Below are positions 8,318-19,163 of a stretch of DNA of 64,000 nt, piece by piece. Below the pieces are notes generated by a model. The model had not been told where the DNA came from, searched no databases, and saw only the letters and a list, made by a program, of their open reading frames with translations. The position numbers were made by a program, and so were the translations under genes. Source of the DNA: Bacterioplanes sp. (lineage in GTDB: Bacteria; Pseudomonadota; Gammaproteobacteria; Pseudomonadales; Oceanobacteraceae); assembly GCA_014859445.1 (NCBI GenBank), contig JACUUC010000002.1, forward strand, positions 62,001 through 126,000, read 5' to 3'. How positions within the stretch are numbered: the stretch's first letter is position 1; every line of letters begins with the position of its first letter.

Positions 8318-10372
8318 ATGAGCAGAGATGGTGGAAACGTCTTATCGACGGTATTCCGTAATAAAACGAACGGTATCCTCGCCACCTTATTGGTGGTTTT
8401 CTTGGGTGTGTTCCTTGGTATTACGGTTTACGTCAACACCTTAACCAATCGAGATGATCAATACCTAGAGCACGCTGGTGAGCTTCGTGTATTGTCGCAA
8501 GAATTGGCCAAAAACGCCCTCGAGGCCGCCGGTGGTCAAGCCTCGGCGTTTGATGAGTTGCGTGCTGCTCGCCATGGCTTTGAGGAGCGCTGGGGTTACA
8601 TGATGCGTGGTGATGACAGTACCGGTTTACCATCGGCATCACTCGATAACATGGCTGACGTGCAAGCGATCTGGCAGCGGGTACAAAGCGATGCGGATCA
8701 GATTATTCGATCAGAAAATATCATTCTGTCGTTACACGAAGTTGCCTCTACGCTGTCAGAAACCATTCCTCGCTTGCAGGTTGAGTACGATGAAATCATC
8801 GAGATTCTGCTGGAAAGTGGCGCCAGTGCCGATCAGGTAGCGGTTGCTCAACGCCAGTCATGGCTGGCTGAGCGTATTATCGGTTCGGTGGTAAAAGTAT
8901 TGGCCGGTGGTGATGATGCGGTTATGGCGGCTGACGCCTTTGGTCGTGATGCTTCGTTATTCGGTAGTGTTTTGACAGGCATGATTCACGGCGATATTCC
9001 AATGCGTATTGAAAAGGTAAACAGTGAAGAAGCACTGATTGCCTTGTCGGAAGTTGCCGAAATGTTCGAATTCGTTTCGGGTTCGGTGGATGAGATTTTG
9101 GAAACTTCCCCAGAACTGTTCCAAGTACGAGAATCTTCCGACAGTATTTTCGGTCTGTCGCGCTCATTGTTGGAAGAAACTTCCAACTTGGTTGAGGGTG
9201 TTCAAGCGAATGCGGCTCAGCGTGCGGTATTGCAAGCCGTGAGTTATTTGTTGGCTCTGCTCGCGGTTGTGATGATGATTGGTTTGGGTGTGGTGTCGTA
9301 TCGAGATACCCGTCGCGATTTGGATGAAACGGCCAATAAAAACGAACAAAACCAGATGGCGATTTTGCGTCTGCTGGATGAAATTGCTGACCTTGCGGAC
9401 GGTGACTTAACGGCCTCGGCCACGGTAACCGAAGACTTCACGGGTGCGATTGCCGACTCCATCAACTACGCGATCGACCAGATGCGCTCGCTGGTATCGG
9501 CCATTAACGAAACCGCAGTACAGGTCTCGTCGGCGGCACAAGAAACTCAGGCAACGGCCATGCACTTGGCTGAGGCTTCTGAGCATCAGGCGCAAGAAAT
9601 TGCTGGAGCGTCTGCGGCGATCAACGAAATGGCGGTGTCCATTGACCAAGTATCGGCTAACGCCTCGGAATCGTCCGCGGTAGCGGAGCGGTCGGTAGCG
9701 ATCGCGAACAAAGGCGCGGAAGTGGTACAAGCGACCATTAACGGCATGGATAATATCCGTGAACAGATTCAAGAAACCTCCAAGCGGATTAAGCGTCTGG
9801 GTGAGTCGTCGCAAGAGATTGGTGACATCATCTCGTTGATTACCGACATTGCCGACCAAACCAACATCCTGTCTTTGAACGCCGCGATTCAGGCCTCGAT
9901 GGCCGGTGATGCGGGTCGAGGCTTCGCGGTGGTTGCGGATGAGGTACAGCGTCTGGCGGAACGTTCAGCCGCGGCAACCAAGCAGATTGAAGCGCTGGTT
10001 AAAACGATTCAGAACGATACCAACGAAGCCGTTATTTCAATGGAAACAACAACGTCTGAAGTGGTGCGCGGTGCTCGTCTGGCGCAAGACGCTGGTGTGG
10101 CACTGGAAGAAATCGAAAACGTATCGAAAAACCTGGCTGAATTGATTCAGAACATTTCGAACGCAGCTCGCCAGCAGGCGTCCTCTGCGGGTCATATTTC
10201 CAACACGATGAACGTAATTCAAGAAATTACTTCGCAAACGTCGGCCGGTACCACTGCCACGGCGAAATCGATTGGTAACTTGGCGGAAATGGCCAATAAA
10301 TTACGTGAGTCGGTGGCAGGCTTTAAGCTGCCTGATGTGGCTTATGACAGTGATCAACAGCGAACGCTTTAA
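8318..10372 (+). CDS. pilJ: Type IV pilus chemoreceptor PilJ
   Basis: 684-residue methyl-accepting receptor. TM1 about 19-39, a helical periplasmic sensor region about 40-300 (two PilJ-type four-helix modules), TM2 about 305-327, HAMP-like segment to ~400 and a cytoplasmic signalling coil to the end. The hairpin tip reads DQTNILSLNAAIQAS followed by [14 protein letters not shown], with the Ser/Met variant (QASMAGDAG) typical of PilJ. No C-terminal CheR-binding pentapeptide. In Pseudomonas it senses surface contact and pilin through the periplasmic domain and signals via PilI to ChpA. Confidence 0.94.
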   Translation: MSRDGGNVLSTVFRNKTNGILATLLVVFLGVFLGITVYVNTLTNRDDQYLEHAGELRVLSQELAKNALEAAGGQASAFDELRAARHGFEERWGYMMRGDDSTGLPSASLDNMADVQAIWQRVQSDADQIIRSENIILSLHEVASTLSETIPRLQVEYDEIIEILLESGASADQVAVAQRQSWLAERIIGSVVKVLAGGDDAVMAADAFGRDASLFGSVLTGMIHGDIPMRIEKVNSEEALIALSEVAEMFEFVSGSVDEILETSPELFQVRESSDSIFGLSRSLLEETSNLVEGVQANAAQRAVLQAVSYLLALLAVVMMIGLGVVSYRDTRRDLDETANKNEQNQMAILRLLDEIADLADGDLTASATVTEDFTGAIADSINYAIDQMRSLVSAINETAVQVSSAAQETQATAMHLAEASEHQAQEIAGASAAINEMAVSIDQVSANASESSAVAERSVAIANKGAEVVQATINGMDNIREQIQETSKRIKRLGESSQEIGDIISLITDIADQTNILSLNAAIQASMAGDAGRGFAVVADEVQRLAERSAAATKQIEALVKTIQNDTNEAVISMETTTSEVVRGARLAQDAGVALEEIENVSKNLAELIQNISNAARQQASSAGHISNTMNVIQEITSQTSAGTTATAKSIGNLAEMANKLRESVAGFKLPDVAYDSDQQRTL

Positions 10373-10395
10373 TGGCGCGCATTGAATAAGCACTC

Positions 10396-11283
10396 ATGAC
10401 CAATTTCGTGCGCACCGGCATATCGACGGTACCTGAGTTAGACGATACCCAGTTCGTTCGCTGGCAAGCCTTGCTAGAAGAGCGAACGGGTATGTGTTTA
10501 CCTCGTCAACGTCGCTCGTTTCTACAGACCAGTCTTGGTCTGCGGATGCTTGAGGTGGGCTGTGAAAGCTATCAAGCGTATTACGAGAAAATCGTCAATG
10601 GCTCATCGGGAGCCATTGAGTGGTCGACGTTAGTTGATCGTTTAACCGTTCAAGAGACGCGATTTTTTCGAGATCCAGATGCGTTTGAGTTTGTCGAACA
10701 GTACATGCGTACCACGGCAACAACAGTGGCACCCAATACGGTTTTTGAGTGTTGGAGTGTGGGTTGTTCTTCGGGCGAAGAGGCCTACAGCATGGCTATG
10801 CTAGCGGATTCAATATTTCCTGGGCATGGTTTACGTTATGCCGTTACGGGTACGGATATCTCCACCATCGTCTTGCGCAAGGCGCGCCTTGGTCGGTATC
10901 TGAGCCGCGCATTGAACTGGGTGCCAGACAGGTACCGAGCAACGGCCTTTCACGACGTAGGTAACAATCTGATCGAAGTCGCCGATGATTTACGTAAACG
11001 GTGCTGCTTTAGTCAGGTCAATATTCTTAATTTAAGTGCGTTCCCTTTGCACTCTCAGCATGTCATCTATTGTCAGAACGTGCTGATTTATTTTCGCCGT
11101 TGGCGCCGCCGCGAAATATTAAACGCGTTGGTGGAACGGTTGGTGCCAGGAGGCATTTTGGTAATCGGACTCGGTGAAATGGTGGATTGGAAACATCCGC
11201 TGCTGGAACCCGTGCGCAGTAGCCGGGTTTCTGCGTTTGTACGCAAACAATCGAACACAACAGAAGAGGCGGCAAGGCGATGA
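10396..11283 (+). CDS. pilK: Chemoreceptor methyltransferase PilK (CheR family)
   Basis: 295 residues. SAM-dependent glutamate methyltransferase acting on PilJ. N-terminal helical CheR domain (about 15-75) containing VQETRFFRDPDAF at 85-97; SAM-binding motif ECWSVGCSSGEEAYS (118-132); TGTDIS at ~151; and a catalytic-domain segment VIYCQNVLIYF. Its stop overlaps the chpA start by 4 bp (ATGA), so the two are translationally coupled. Confidence 0.94.
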   Translation: MTNFVRTGISTVPELDDTQFVRWQALLEERTGMCLPRQRRSFLQTSLGLRMLEVGCESYQAYYEKIVNGSSGAIEWSTLVDRLTVQETRFFRDPDAFEFVEQYMRTTATTVAPNTVFECWSVGCSSGEEAYSMAMLADSIFPGHGLRYAVTGTDISTIVLRKARLGRYLSRALNWVPDRYRATAFHDVGNNLIEVADDLRKRCCFSQVNILNLSAFPLHSQHVIYCQNVLIYFRRWRRREILNALVERLVPGGILVIGLGEMVDWKHPLLEPVRSSRVSAFVRKQSNTTEEAARR

Positions 11284-14200
11284 CCCAGGATTACATCGCC
11301 CTGGAATGGGTAAAAGGCGAAATCGAAGAGACCTTGCAACAGGCGCAGCAAACGCTTGAGGCCTACGTTGAACATCCAGAAGACAAAAGTCGTCTGAAGT
11401 TCTGCCTAAGCTATTTGCACCAAATTCATGGCACGTTGCAAATGGTGGAGTTTTACGGTGCTGCCTTGCTGGCGGAAGAAATGGAAGCGGTTGCCAAAGC
11501 CTTGTGCGATGAGCAACTGAGCCATGAACGAGATGGCTTAGAAGTATTGATGCAAGCCATTATTCAATTGCCACACTATCTGGAGCACGTCAAAGTAGGA
11601 CGCCGCGATTTACCCGTCGTGGTTTTGCCGATTTTGAATGAATTGCGTGCGGCGCGTGGTGAAAGTTTTCTGTCTGAGAGTGCACTGTTTACGCCAACCA
11701 TGTCGACCCATGTTGCGCTGACAGACAAGCAAAAGACCACCTTTTCTGGACAAGATTTTGCCATTTGGTTGCGTAAAATCCGTCAAATGCTGCAAGCAGC
11801 AACGTTGCAATTGTTGCAAAACAAACAACCGGCCGTGGCCAATCAATATCTCAACAAAGCGTTTGCGCGCTTGCATAAAGCCCTTACCAAAACCCCGCAG
11901 GGCGATCTTTGGTTGTCGGCCTTAGCATTCAGTGAGTGGTTAGCCAAGCAAGACACCGTGCCGAGCAGTGCCAAGCAACTGTTACGACAACTGGATCATT
12001 TACTAAAAGACATGCTCGATGATCCTGTTGCGGCCTTGAGCGAGCCTCCGGCTGTGGATTTAATCAAAAACTTGCTGATTTACGTCGCTCACAGCGATGT
12101 ACGAGGTGATGGTATTCAGCAAGCCCGTCAGACATTTGGTTTGCAGCAATCGTTACCCACGGCCGCCGAAATTGAAGAAGAGCGCAGTGCATTATCTGCA
12201 CCCGATAAAGGCACGATCGGTCATGTCTTGGCCGCATTGATTGAAGAAATTGCTGTGGTTAAGGATCGACTGGATATTCTGGTGCGCGGCGGTGAAGACC
12301 GTATGGCCGCTCTGTCCGATGTCTCTCCGACGGTGAAACAAATCGCTGATACGTTAGGCATGCTGGGCTTAGGCATGCCGCGCAAAGTGATGCAAGAACA
12401 ACAGCAGCTTATTGGCCGATTATTGGAGCAAGAGCACGCACCGGATAGCGATTTACTGGATATTGCCGGTGCACTGCTGTACGTCGAAGCCACACTGTCT
12501 GGTATGCAAAAAGAGGGGAGTTTTGTTGTTCGTCCAGGCAGTTCGACGCTGTCCGACGCGCAACGAGCGGTATTGCGCGAAGCGCGTAATGTGCTGGAAG
12601 AAGTTAAAGAATCCATCGTTGCGTATATCGGAAATCAATGGAATATCGACGAGCTGAGTGATGTGCCGCGTTTGCTGCATACTATAGAAGGTTCGCTGGC
12701 GATGATTCCGCTGCCGCGCGTGGCTGCCATTTTGGTTCATGCGGCACAATTTGTACAAAAGCAGTTAATCGATCAAGCATTGCAGCCAGAATGGTCGATG
12801 CTGGATGTCTTAGCCGACGTTTTGACTGGCGTGGAATATTACTTAGAGCGTTACAGTGATCAAACCAGTGCCGATGACGACGAACTGATTCAGCGCGCTG
12901 AAGAACAGTTAAAACGCATTCCCGTTGTTGTTGACCATACAATCGATAGCGCAGTGCATTCAGAGCCTGTTCCCGTTGAGTTGGAATTGACCGACTTGCC
13001 CATGACGAATACAGACGATGAACGTTCTCTCGTTTCCTCGCCAATCGACACAACGCAGGATGAGTTAGAAGACGATATTTCATTCGATGGTGATGAGCAG
13101 CTCGGTAGTACGACTGTTGCGGAATCCTTAGCTTGGGAAGATACCCATGAGCACGATGAAGAGGTCGTGTACGCTCAAACGGAACAGGATGAGCAAGCCG
13201 CTTATGCGGACAACGTTGAACCCAATACCATGGTTGACGCGGGTATCGAACAAGAGTTGCCAGCCATCGCCGATGTCATTGACGCTGAAGACGATGATCT
13301 TATCGATGACGAAATCATCGAGATTTTCTTGGAAGAAGCGGAAGAAGTGACCGCAACGCTCGATGAATTTTGGCCACAAGTAAAAGCCGATATTGCTGAT
13401 CAAGAGGCACTCACGACGGTACGGCGTGCCTTCCATACGCTAAAAGGCAGTGGGCGTATGGTGAAAGCCAACGTGATTGGTGAGCTGGCGTGGTCGATTG
13501 AAAATATGTTCAATCGTGTGTTGGATCAAACCATCACGATTGACGAACCATTGATGGCAATTGTGGATCATGTCATTACACAGCTCCCGACATTGATCGA
13601 TGATTTCCGTACACAGCGCGCCAATACCTTGCCAACGGATGATTGGATGGCGTATGCCCATGCTTTGTCGGCAGGACAAACGGTTGATCCTAACCTGTTT
13701 ACGCTAGGGGATACGGCAAGCGACGATGACAGCGATGATGGATTGATTGATGTCTTTATTGGTGAAGCCGAAACACATTTGGCGGTGTTAGCCGATTTCA
13801 TTCAGCAATCCGAAGACGACGCTTTTAGTAACGGATTAAGTGACCATATTCAGCGTGCGTTACATACCTTAAAAGGCAGTGCGCACATGGCCGATATTGC
13901 GGCCATTGCGGCTGTTGCGGCACCGTTGGAACGTTTGATTAAAGAGTTACGCAGTTACCAAGTTCACAATAACCCAGGCATTGTTGCGCTGATTCGTGAT
14001 GGCATGGCATTGATGGCTGGCGAACTTGAGCCAGAAAAATTGCAGCAACTGGATCACATTCACGGTACCGATGAGTTTGTTGCTCGTGTCGCGCAATTAG
14101 AAACCTTGCTGCTCGAACCCTTGATACAAGCGCATGGTGATGGCGAGGGACGGGGCCCCAACCCGCAAGCCATAGCACAATTTCTGGCGAACGGCATGGA

Positions 14201-17200
14201 TGCCCTGTTATTGGCCGATGAGCTATTGCAGGAATGGCAGCGCAGTGGCGATGACAGTGTCGTCACACGATTAAGTGATGACTTGGCCGAGGTTGCCGAT
14301 GGCGCCGCACAAGCAGGCATTGCTGAAATCCAAGATCTGGCGCATGCATTGGATGATTTTTATGTTCGTATTCGGCAGCATCGAACGGATCCCAATCCAG
14401 ACTTGATTGCATTAGCTGGCCAAGCTCACGAAGCCTTGCTAAGCATGATGGATTGTTTGGCGGCAGGCCAAGAAATTCCTGCAGCCGATCAGATGCTGCA
14501 TGAGATTGAGCATTTTGTGCTATCACCGATCAGTGCGCTAGAAGATGACTTGTACGACAGCCGAGAGTACTCTGAAAACGAAGTCGATGTTGCGCAATTA
14601 TTGGAATCTACGGATGCACCTTCCTCGTTACCTGAGCAATCTCTGACAACGCAAGAACGCGTGGATGCGCTTGATGAACTGCCAGGCTTGATTGACGTTG
14701 AAGAAGAGGCTGATGACGAGATTCTGGAAATTTTTCTCGAAGAAGCTCAAGAAATCAGCGAGTCAGTACAAACGGCGTTAGAAAACTGGCAAGACAACCC
14801 AGATAACTTATTGGAAGTAGCACAGCTTCAGCGCGAATTGCACACCTTGAAAGGTGGTGCACGCATGGCCAACTTGAACCCCATTGCGGATTTGTGCCAC
14901 GAACTGGAAACACTTTACGAGTACGTCAATGACGGTCGTTTAGAAGTCAGCGCCGAGCTATTTGGGTTATTGCAGCAAGCGCACGATGAATTGAATACGC
15001 AGCTGGACAGTGTTCGTGCCGGTGGTCAGCCTCATGATGCCAGCATCATGTCGCGTACGATTAAGCGTTTTGCTCGCGGTGAAGACACCAGTCTTCCTAT
15101 TCATGACGAGTGTGACGATGTTACGGAATACGCAGCCGAAAAAACATCGCTTGATTTGGCATCTGCGCAAACAGAGCCTACCTCGGCTGCTGTTATTCAG
15201 AGTGAAAGCCTGGATGAGTCGGATCGTGAAATCCTAGAGATTTTCATTGAGGAAGCGCACGAACTACAAGAACTCCTTGATCGCGCATTACACGACTGGG
15301 AGCAAAATCCGGATGATCAGGCCGCCCCTGCGGAAGCTCAACGCGTCCTGCATACGCTGAAAGGTGGTGCCCGACTGGCTGGGTTAATCGAACTGGGTGA
15401 TTTGGCCCATGCGTTTGAAGCGGATATTTTGGCATTACAAACGCAAAGTGCGTTACGTCATGGCGATTTTGTTCAGCCGCTGTATCAACAGCAAGATCTG
15501 CTGATTCAGCAAGTGGATGATTTACAAGCCATGCTGACCAATGATGGTTATGTCGTATTGGGTGAAAAGACACTCATCAGTGACGAATCGGAACCGTCAG
15601 GCGCGACTGAACCGTCATCGGCGGCATCGATTGATGACACCGCTAAAAGCGCCGTTGGCCACGAGGTGATAGTCGAAGAATCGGCGGTTGTTGCTGCTTC
15701 GAATGTGGTGCCATTGCGTTCCAACGTGAATGCCGCTCCAGACAAAGCAACGAAAACACCGTCAACCAAAGCCAATGCAGCAAAGTCGGCCGCCACGGTG
15801 CGTAAAGCGCCGCAAGAAATGGTTAAGGTTTCAGCCGATTTGTTGGATGGATTGGTGAATCTGGCCGGTGAAACGTCGATTGGTCGTGGTCGTTTAGAGC
15901 AACAAGTGACCGATTTTGCCCATACTCTAGAAGAAATGGACATGACGCTGGATCGCTTGCGCGATCAGTTACGTCGTTTGGACATTGAAACCGAAGCGCA
16001 AGTGTTGTTCCGCCAAGAGCGTCATGGGCCAAGCTATGAAGAGTTTGACCCACTGGAAATGGATCGTTACTCGGCCATGCAGCAGCTGTCGCGTGCCTTA
16101 GTCGAATCGGCATCGGATTTGATCGACTTGAAAGAAACGTTGAGCAATAAAACGCGTGATACCGAGACGCTGTTGTTGCAACAAAGCCGAGTCAACACCG
16201 AACTGCAAGAAGGGTTGATGAAAACCCGCATGGTGCCATTTCAGCGACTGGTACCGCGTTTGCGTCGTATCGTTCGTCAGGTGAGTTTGGAGCTGGATAA
16301 ACAGGTTGAATTGAACGTCATTAATGCCGACGGTGAAATGGATCGAACCATTTTGGAACGACTGATTTCACCGTTAGAGCACATGGTGCGTAACTCGGTT
16401 GACCATGGTATTGAAAGCTTAGAACTGCGCCAGCAACAAGGCAAACCAGCGGCAGGATCGATCGAGCTGGAAATCAGTCGTGATGGGGGTGATGTCGTTT
16501 TGACCCTGCGCGACGATGGTCGTGGCGTCAATATTGAGGCCGTCAAACGCAAAGCCATCGAACGCGGTTTGATGGAAGCCGATGCTCAGCTGAGCGATCA
16601 AGAAATGATGCAATTCATTTTGCAGGCCGGTTTCTCGACGGCTGAAACCGTTACCCAAATTTCGGGTCGCGGTGTTGGTATGGATGTGGTGAGCAGCGAA
16701 ATTAAACAAATGGGCGGCAGTATTGAGATTCACTCTCAAGCAGGTCAAGGATCGGTATTCACGATCCGACTGCCCTTTACTGTGTCAGTAAACCGCGCCT
16801 TGATGGTACGAGTCGGTGACGATCTATACGCCATTCCATTGAACAATATTCAAGGTATTGTGCGTGCTCCGGTCGCACAATTGCAAAATCTCTATCAACA
16901 GTCGAGTGACCAGCGCCGATTTGAATACGCTGGTCAAGATTATCGCTTAGAGTATTTGGGTGTGATGCTCGATAACGAAACACAACCCAAAATTGTTGCG
17001 CAAGCCCTGCCATTACCGCTGTTGTTAATTCGTGGCGCCGTGCCGTTTGCCTTGCAAGTAGACTCTTTGCTGGGCTCACGTGAGATTGTCGTAAAAACCT
17101 TAGGGCCGCAGTTTGCCGGTGTTATGGGGGTTTCGGGTGGTACGATTCTCGGGGATGGTAACGTCGTTATCATTCTCGATTTGCCGGCCATGATACGCAC

Positions 17201-17654
17201 ACAAGCGAGCTTGGAATACCAGCAGGCGAAACAACTCGATCATCAAGAAGCGGAGCGTCGACACGAACTGGAAAAACGCTTACCGCGTATTCTCGTGGTC
17301 GATGATTCTGTTACCGTTCGCAAAGTAACGACGCGCTTGTTAGAACGTAATGGTATGGAAGTGTACACCGCCAAAGACGGTGTGGATGCCATGGCAACCT
17401 TGCAAGACCACAAGCCCGATTTGATGTTGCTGGACATTGAAATGCCTCGCATGGATGGGTTTGAGGTTGCCTCTCAAGTGCGACACGATTCGCGCTTGAA
17501 AGACATCCCGATTATCATGATTACGTCACGAACGGGTGACAAACACCGCGAGCGAGCCATGGCGATTGGGGTGAACGAGTACATGGGTAAACCGTTCCAA
17601 GAAGACGGTCTGCTCAGCACCATGAATCGTTTGTTGGGGCGTGAGGACTACTAA
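11280..17654 (+). CDS. chpA: Hybrid chemotaxis histidine kinase ChpA (PilL)
   Basis: 2124 residues, shorter than the ~2470 of P. aeruginosa ChpA. Four canonical phosphotransfer modules carry HTLKG with His at 719, 862, 1188 and 1358. Two degenerate ones resemble Hpt around H47 (HQIHGT) and H467 (HTIEGS). Long acidic linkers lie between modules. The kinase core follows: dimerisation segment from ~1520, N-box HMVRNSVDHG near 1703, DDGRGVN near 1746 and GRGVGMD near 1797. Then come a CheW-like domain (~1835-1975) and a C-terminal receiver with acidic pair near 2008 and phosphoacceptor D2052. It phosphorylates PilG and PilH. Confidence 0.95.
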   Translation: MTQDYIALEWVKGEIEETLQQAQQTLEAYVEHPEDKSRLKFCLSYLHQIHGTLQMVEFYGAALLAEEMEAVAKALCDEQLSHERDGLEVLMQAIIQLPHYLEHVKVGRRDLPVVVLPILNELRAARGESFLSESALFTPTMSTHVALTDKQKTTFSGQDFAIWLRKIRQMLQAATLQLLQNKQPAVANQYLNKAFARLHKALTKTPQGDLWLSALAFSEWLAKQDTVPSSAKQLLRQLDHLLKDMLDDPVAALSEPPAVDLIKNLLIYVAHSDVRGDGIQQARQTFGLQQSLPTAAEIEEERSALSAPDKGTIGHVLAALIEEIAVVKDRLDILVRGGEDRMAALSDVSPTVKQIADTLGMLGLGMPRKVMQEQQQLIGRLLEQEHAPDSDLLDIAGALLYVEATLSGMQKEGSFVVRPGSSTLSDAQRAVLREARNVLEEVKESIVAYIGNQWNIDELSDVPRLLHTIEGSLAMIPLPRVAAILVHAAQFVQKQLIDQALQPEWSMLDVLADVLTGVEYYLERYSDQTSADDDELIQRAEEQLKRIPVVVDHTIDSAVHSEPVPVELELTDLPMTNTDDERSLVSSPIDTTQDELEDDISFDGDEQLGSTTVAESLAWEDTHEHDEEVVYAQTEQDEQAAYADNVEPNTMVDAGIEQELPAIADVIDAEDDDLIDDEIIEIFLEEAEEVTATLDEFWPQVKADIADQEALTTVRRAFHTLKGSGRMVKANVIGELAWSIENMFNRVLDQTITIDEPLMAIVDHVITQLPTLIDDFRTQRANTLPTDDWMAYAHALSAGQTVDPNLFTLGDTASDDDSDDGLIDVFIGEAETHLAVLADFIQQSEDDAFSNGLSDHIQRALHTLKGSAHMADIAAIAAVAAPLERLIKELRSYQVHNNPGIVALIRDGMALMAGELEPEKLQQLDHIHGTDEFVARVAQLETLLLEPLIQAHGDGEGRGPNPQAIAQFLANGMDALLLADELLQEWQRSGDDSVVTRLSDDLAEVADGAAQAGIAEIQDLAHALDDFYVRIRQHRTDPNPDLIALAGQAHEALLSMMDCLAAGQEIPAADQMLHEIEHFVLSPISALEDDLYDSREYSENEVDVAQLLESTDAPSSLPEQSLTTQERVDALDELPGLIDVEEEADDEILEIFLEEAQEISESVQTALENWQDNPDNLLEVAQLQRELHTLKGGARMANLNPIADLCHELETLYEYVNDGRLEVSAELFGLLQQAHDELNTQLDSVRAGGQPHDASIMSRTIKRFARGEDTSLPIHDECDDVTEYAAEKTSLDLASAQTEPTSAAVIQSESLDESDREILEIFIEEAHELQELLDRALHDWEQNPDDQAAPAEAQRVLHTLKGGARLAGLIELGDLAHAFEADILALQTQSALRHGDFVQPLYQQQDLLIQQVDDLQAMLTNDGYVVLGEKTLISDESEPSGATEPSSAASIDDTAKSAVGHEVIVEESAVVAASNVVPLRSNVNAAPDKATKTPSTKANAAKSAATVRKAPQEMVKVSADLLDGLVNLAGETSIGRGRLEQQVTDFAHTLEEMDMTLDRLRDQLRRLDIETEAQVLFRQERHGPSYEEFDPLEMDRYSAMQQLSRALVESASDLIDLKETLSNKTRDTETLLLQQSRVNTELQEGLMKTRMVPFQRLVPRLRRIVRQVSLELDKQVELNVINADGEMDRTILERLISPLEHMVRNSVDHGIESLELRQQQGKPAAGSIELEISRDGGDVVLTLRDDGRGVNIEAVKRKAIERGLMEADAQLSDQEMMQFILQAGFSTAETVTQISGRGVGMDVVSSEIKQMGGSIEIHSQAGQGSVFTIRLPFTVSVNRALMVRVGDDLYAIPLNNIQGIVRAPVAQLQNLYQQSSDQRRFEYAGQDYRLEYLGVMLDNETQPKIVAQALPLPLLLIRGAVPFALQVDSLLGSREIVVKTLGPQFAGVMGVSGGTILGDGNVVIILDLPAMIRTQASLEYQQAKQLDHQEAERRHELEKRLPRILVVDDSVTVRKVTTRLLERNGMEVYTAKDGVDAMATLQDHKPDLMLLDIEMPRMDGFEVASQVRHDSRLKDIPIIMITSRTGDKHRERAMAIGVNEYMGKPFQEDGLLSTMNRLLGREDY

Positions 17655-17655
17655 G

Positions 17656-18687
17656 ATGGCCTTGCCACGCATTGGCATCTTAGCGGACGATCGCTTACAG
17701 CAGCATTTGCTTAAATCGGCGTTGGTGCATTTTGGATTTGATGTGGTCATTAATACCGACCCCAGTCGCTTTGAACAACTGAACCTAGCCGCGCACTCAT
17801 TAGATGCGTGGTTAGTGGATGTTCGTGATGAAGACAATGACGATTACCTCGACTTGCTCGAACGGTTGCTAGAAGGGCCCGTTCCCGTGTTAATTGGCAC
17901 TGAACCGGCTCCTAAACAGCATTGTTTGACCTTCCCTAAATGGGAAAAACGACTGTATGGAAAGCTGCGAACGCTATTGAATATCACCCCTCTCATTGGG
18001 GAAAGTGCAACAGCACTGCAAGCATTACCAGAGCAACAGCAAAGCGCTAGAATTCCCTTACCGTCCGTTTTCCAGGTGCTGGAACCAGCCGATAAACCCA
18101 ATATGGTCTGGGTGTTAGGCGCATCATTGGGTGGCCCCGAAGCGGTAAAAGCCTTTTTAGATGCACTGCCTGGTGGCTTGCCCGTGGCATTTATTTACGC
18201 GCAACACATCGATCCACGCTTTGAAGAAAGCCTCTGTAAGACGATCGGTCGACACAGCGAATACACGTTGAAAAATTTCGAGGCCGGTGTGGCACTGCAA
18301 CGTGGCGATGTACTGGTGGCGCCAATTGAAAACGAGTTCTGCTTTGATCATAGCGGTTTTCCATTCAGTCAAGAGCGAGCTTGGCCAGGTCCTTATGGCC
18401 CATCCATCGACCAAGTGATCTTGAATGTCTATGCTCATTACGGCGTACAAGCAGGGTATATTTTGTTCAGTGGTATGGGGAATGACGGTGCCGAAGCGAT
18501 CGTTGGTTTGCCAAAGCCACACGGACCAATTTGGGCACAGGCAAGCCACAGTTGTGCCAATTCTTCCATGCCAGACAGTGCCGTAGGAACCAATCAAGTC
18601 AGCTATGTTGGCGATCCATATCAGCTAGCATTGCAGTTAGTGAACTACATGAAACATCATGGGATGAGACAGCATGAGCCAACTTAA
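17656..18687 (+). CDS. chpB: Chemotaxis methylesterase ChpB (CheB family)
   Basis: 343 residues if started at ATG 17656, preceded by a GAGG ribosome site; a GTG at 17641 is also in frame. The N-terminal ~110 residues are receiver-like (D11/D12, D55) but diverged. The methylesterase domain has the catalytic triad S158 (GASLGG), H184 (AQHID) and D277 (GMGNDGA). It removes methyl groups from PilJ, opposing PilK. The last 14 bp overlap chpC. Confidence 0.93.
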   Translation: MALPRIGILADDRLQQHLLKSALVHFGFDVVINTDPSRFEQLNLAAHSLDAWLVDVRDEDNDDYLDLLERLLEGPVPVLIGTEPAPKQHCLTFPKWEKRLYGKLRTLLNITPLIGESATALQALPEQQQSARIPLPSVFQVLEPADKPNMVWVLGASLGGPEAVKAFLDALPGGLPVAFIYAQHIDPRFEESLCKTIGRHSEYTLKNFEAGVALQRGDVLVAPIENEFCFDHSGFPFSQERAWPGPYGPSIDQVILNVYAHYGVQAGYILFSGMGNDGAEAIVGLPKPHGPIWAQASHSCANSSMPDSAVGTNQVSYVGDPYQLALQLVNYMKHHGMRQHEPT

Positions 18688-19144
18688 AAAAACCGATCAA
18701 CCCAATCAAGTCGATTGTTTATTGGTACCGCTAAAAGAGAAAAACCTTCTGATGCCAAACGTATCGGTAGCGGAAATCGTACCGTTTTCTCACTTATTGA
18801 CCACTGCATCGAATGCCAACTGGATTTTAGGCCGAATTGATTGGCGCGGTGTAGCTGTCCCTGTCGTGTGCTATGAAATGTTGAATCGTCAAACACCGCC
18901 AGCCCCCAATCCGAATGCGCGTTTTGCCATCGTTAATGGGGTAGGTGCACACTCACAGATGCCTTTTTACGCCATCTTGGTACAAGGCATTCCCCGTTTG
19001 ATGCACGTATTAGAAGAGGATATCCAAGAAGTCGACGCCATGAACATGGGGGATTTCGATTTAACAGCCGTAACCATCGAACGAGAACCAGCCATCATTC
19101 CAAATTTAGATAAGGTGGAACAAGAGCTCATCAAATTCATATAA
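18674..19144 (+). CDS. chpC: CheW-like adaptor ChpC
   Basis: 156 residues, CheW-type domain: LMPNVSVAEIVPF near the start and WILGRIDWRGVAVPVVCYE in the middle. In Pseudomonas ChpC is an accessory adaptor of the Pil-Chp array, possibly linking other receptors. It starts inside the end of chpB. The chpD/chpE genes that follow in P. aeruginosa are absent here; an unrecognised exported protein gene comes next. Confidence 0.9.
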   Translation: MSQLKKTDQPNQVDCLLVPLKEKNLLMPNVSVAEIVPFSHLLTTASNANWILGRIDWRGVAVPVVCYEMLNRQTPPAPNPNARFAIVNGVGAHSQMPFYAILVQGIPRLMHVLEEDIQEVDAMNMGDFDLTAVTIEREPAIIPNLDKVEQELIKFI

Positions 19145-19163
19145 CTAAGACAATGGGGAAACC

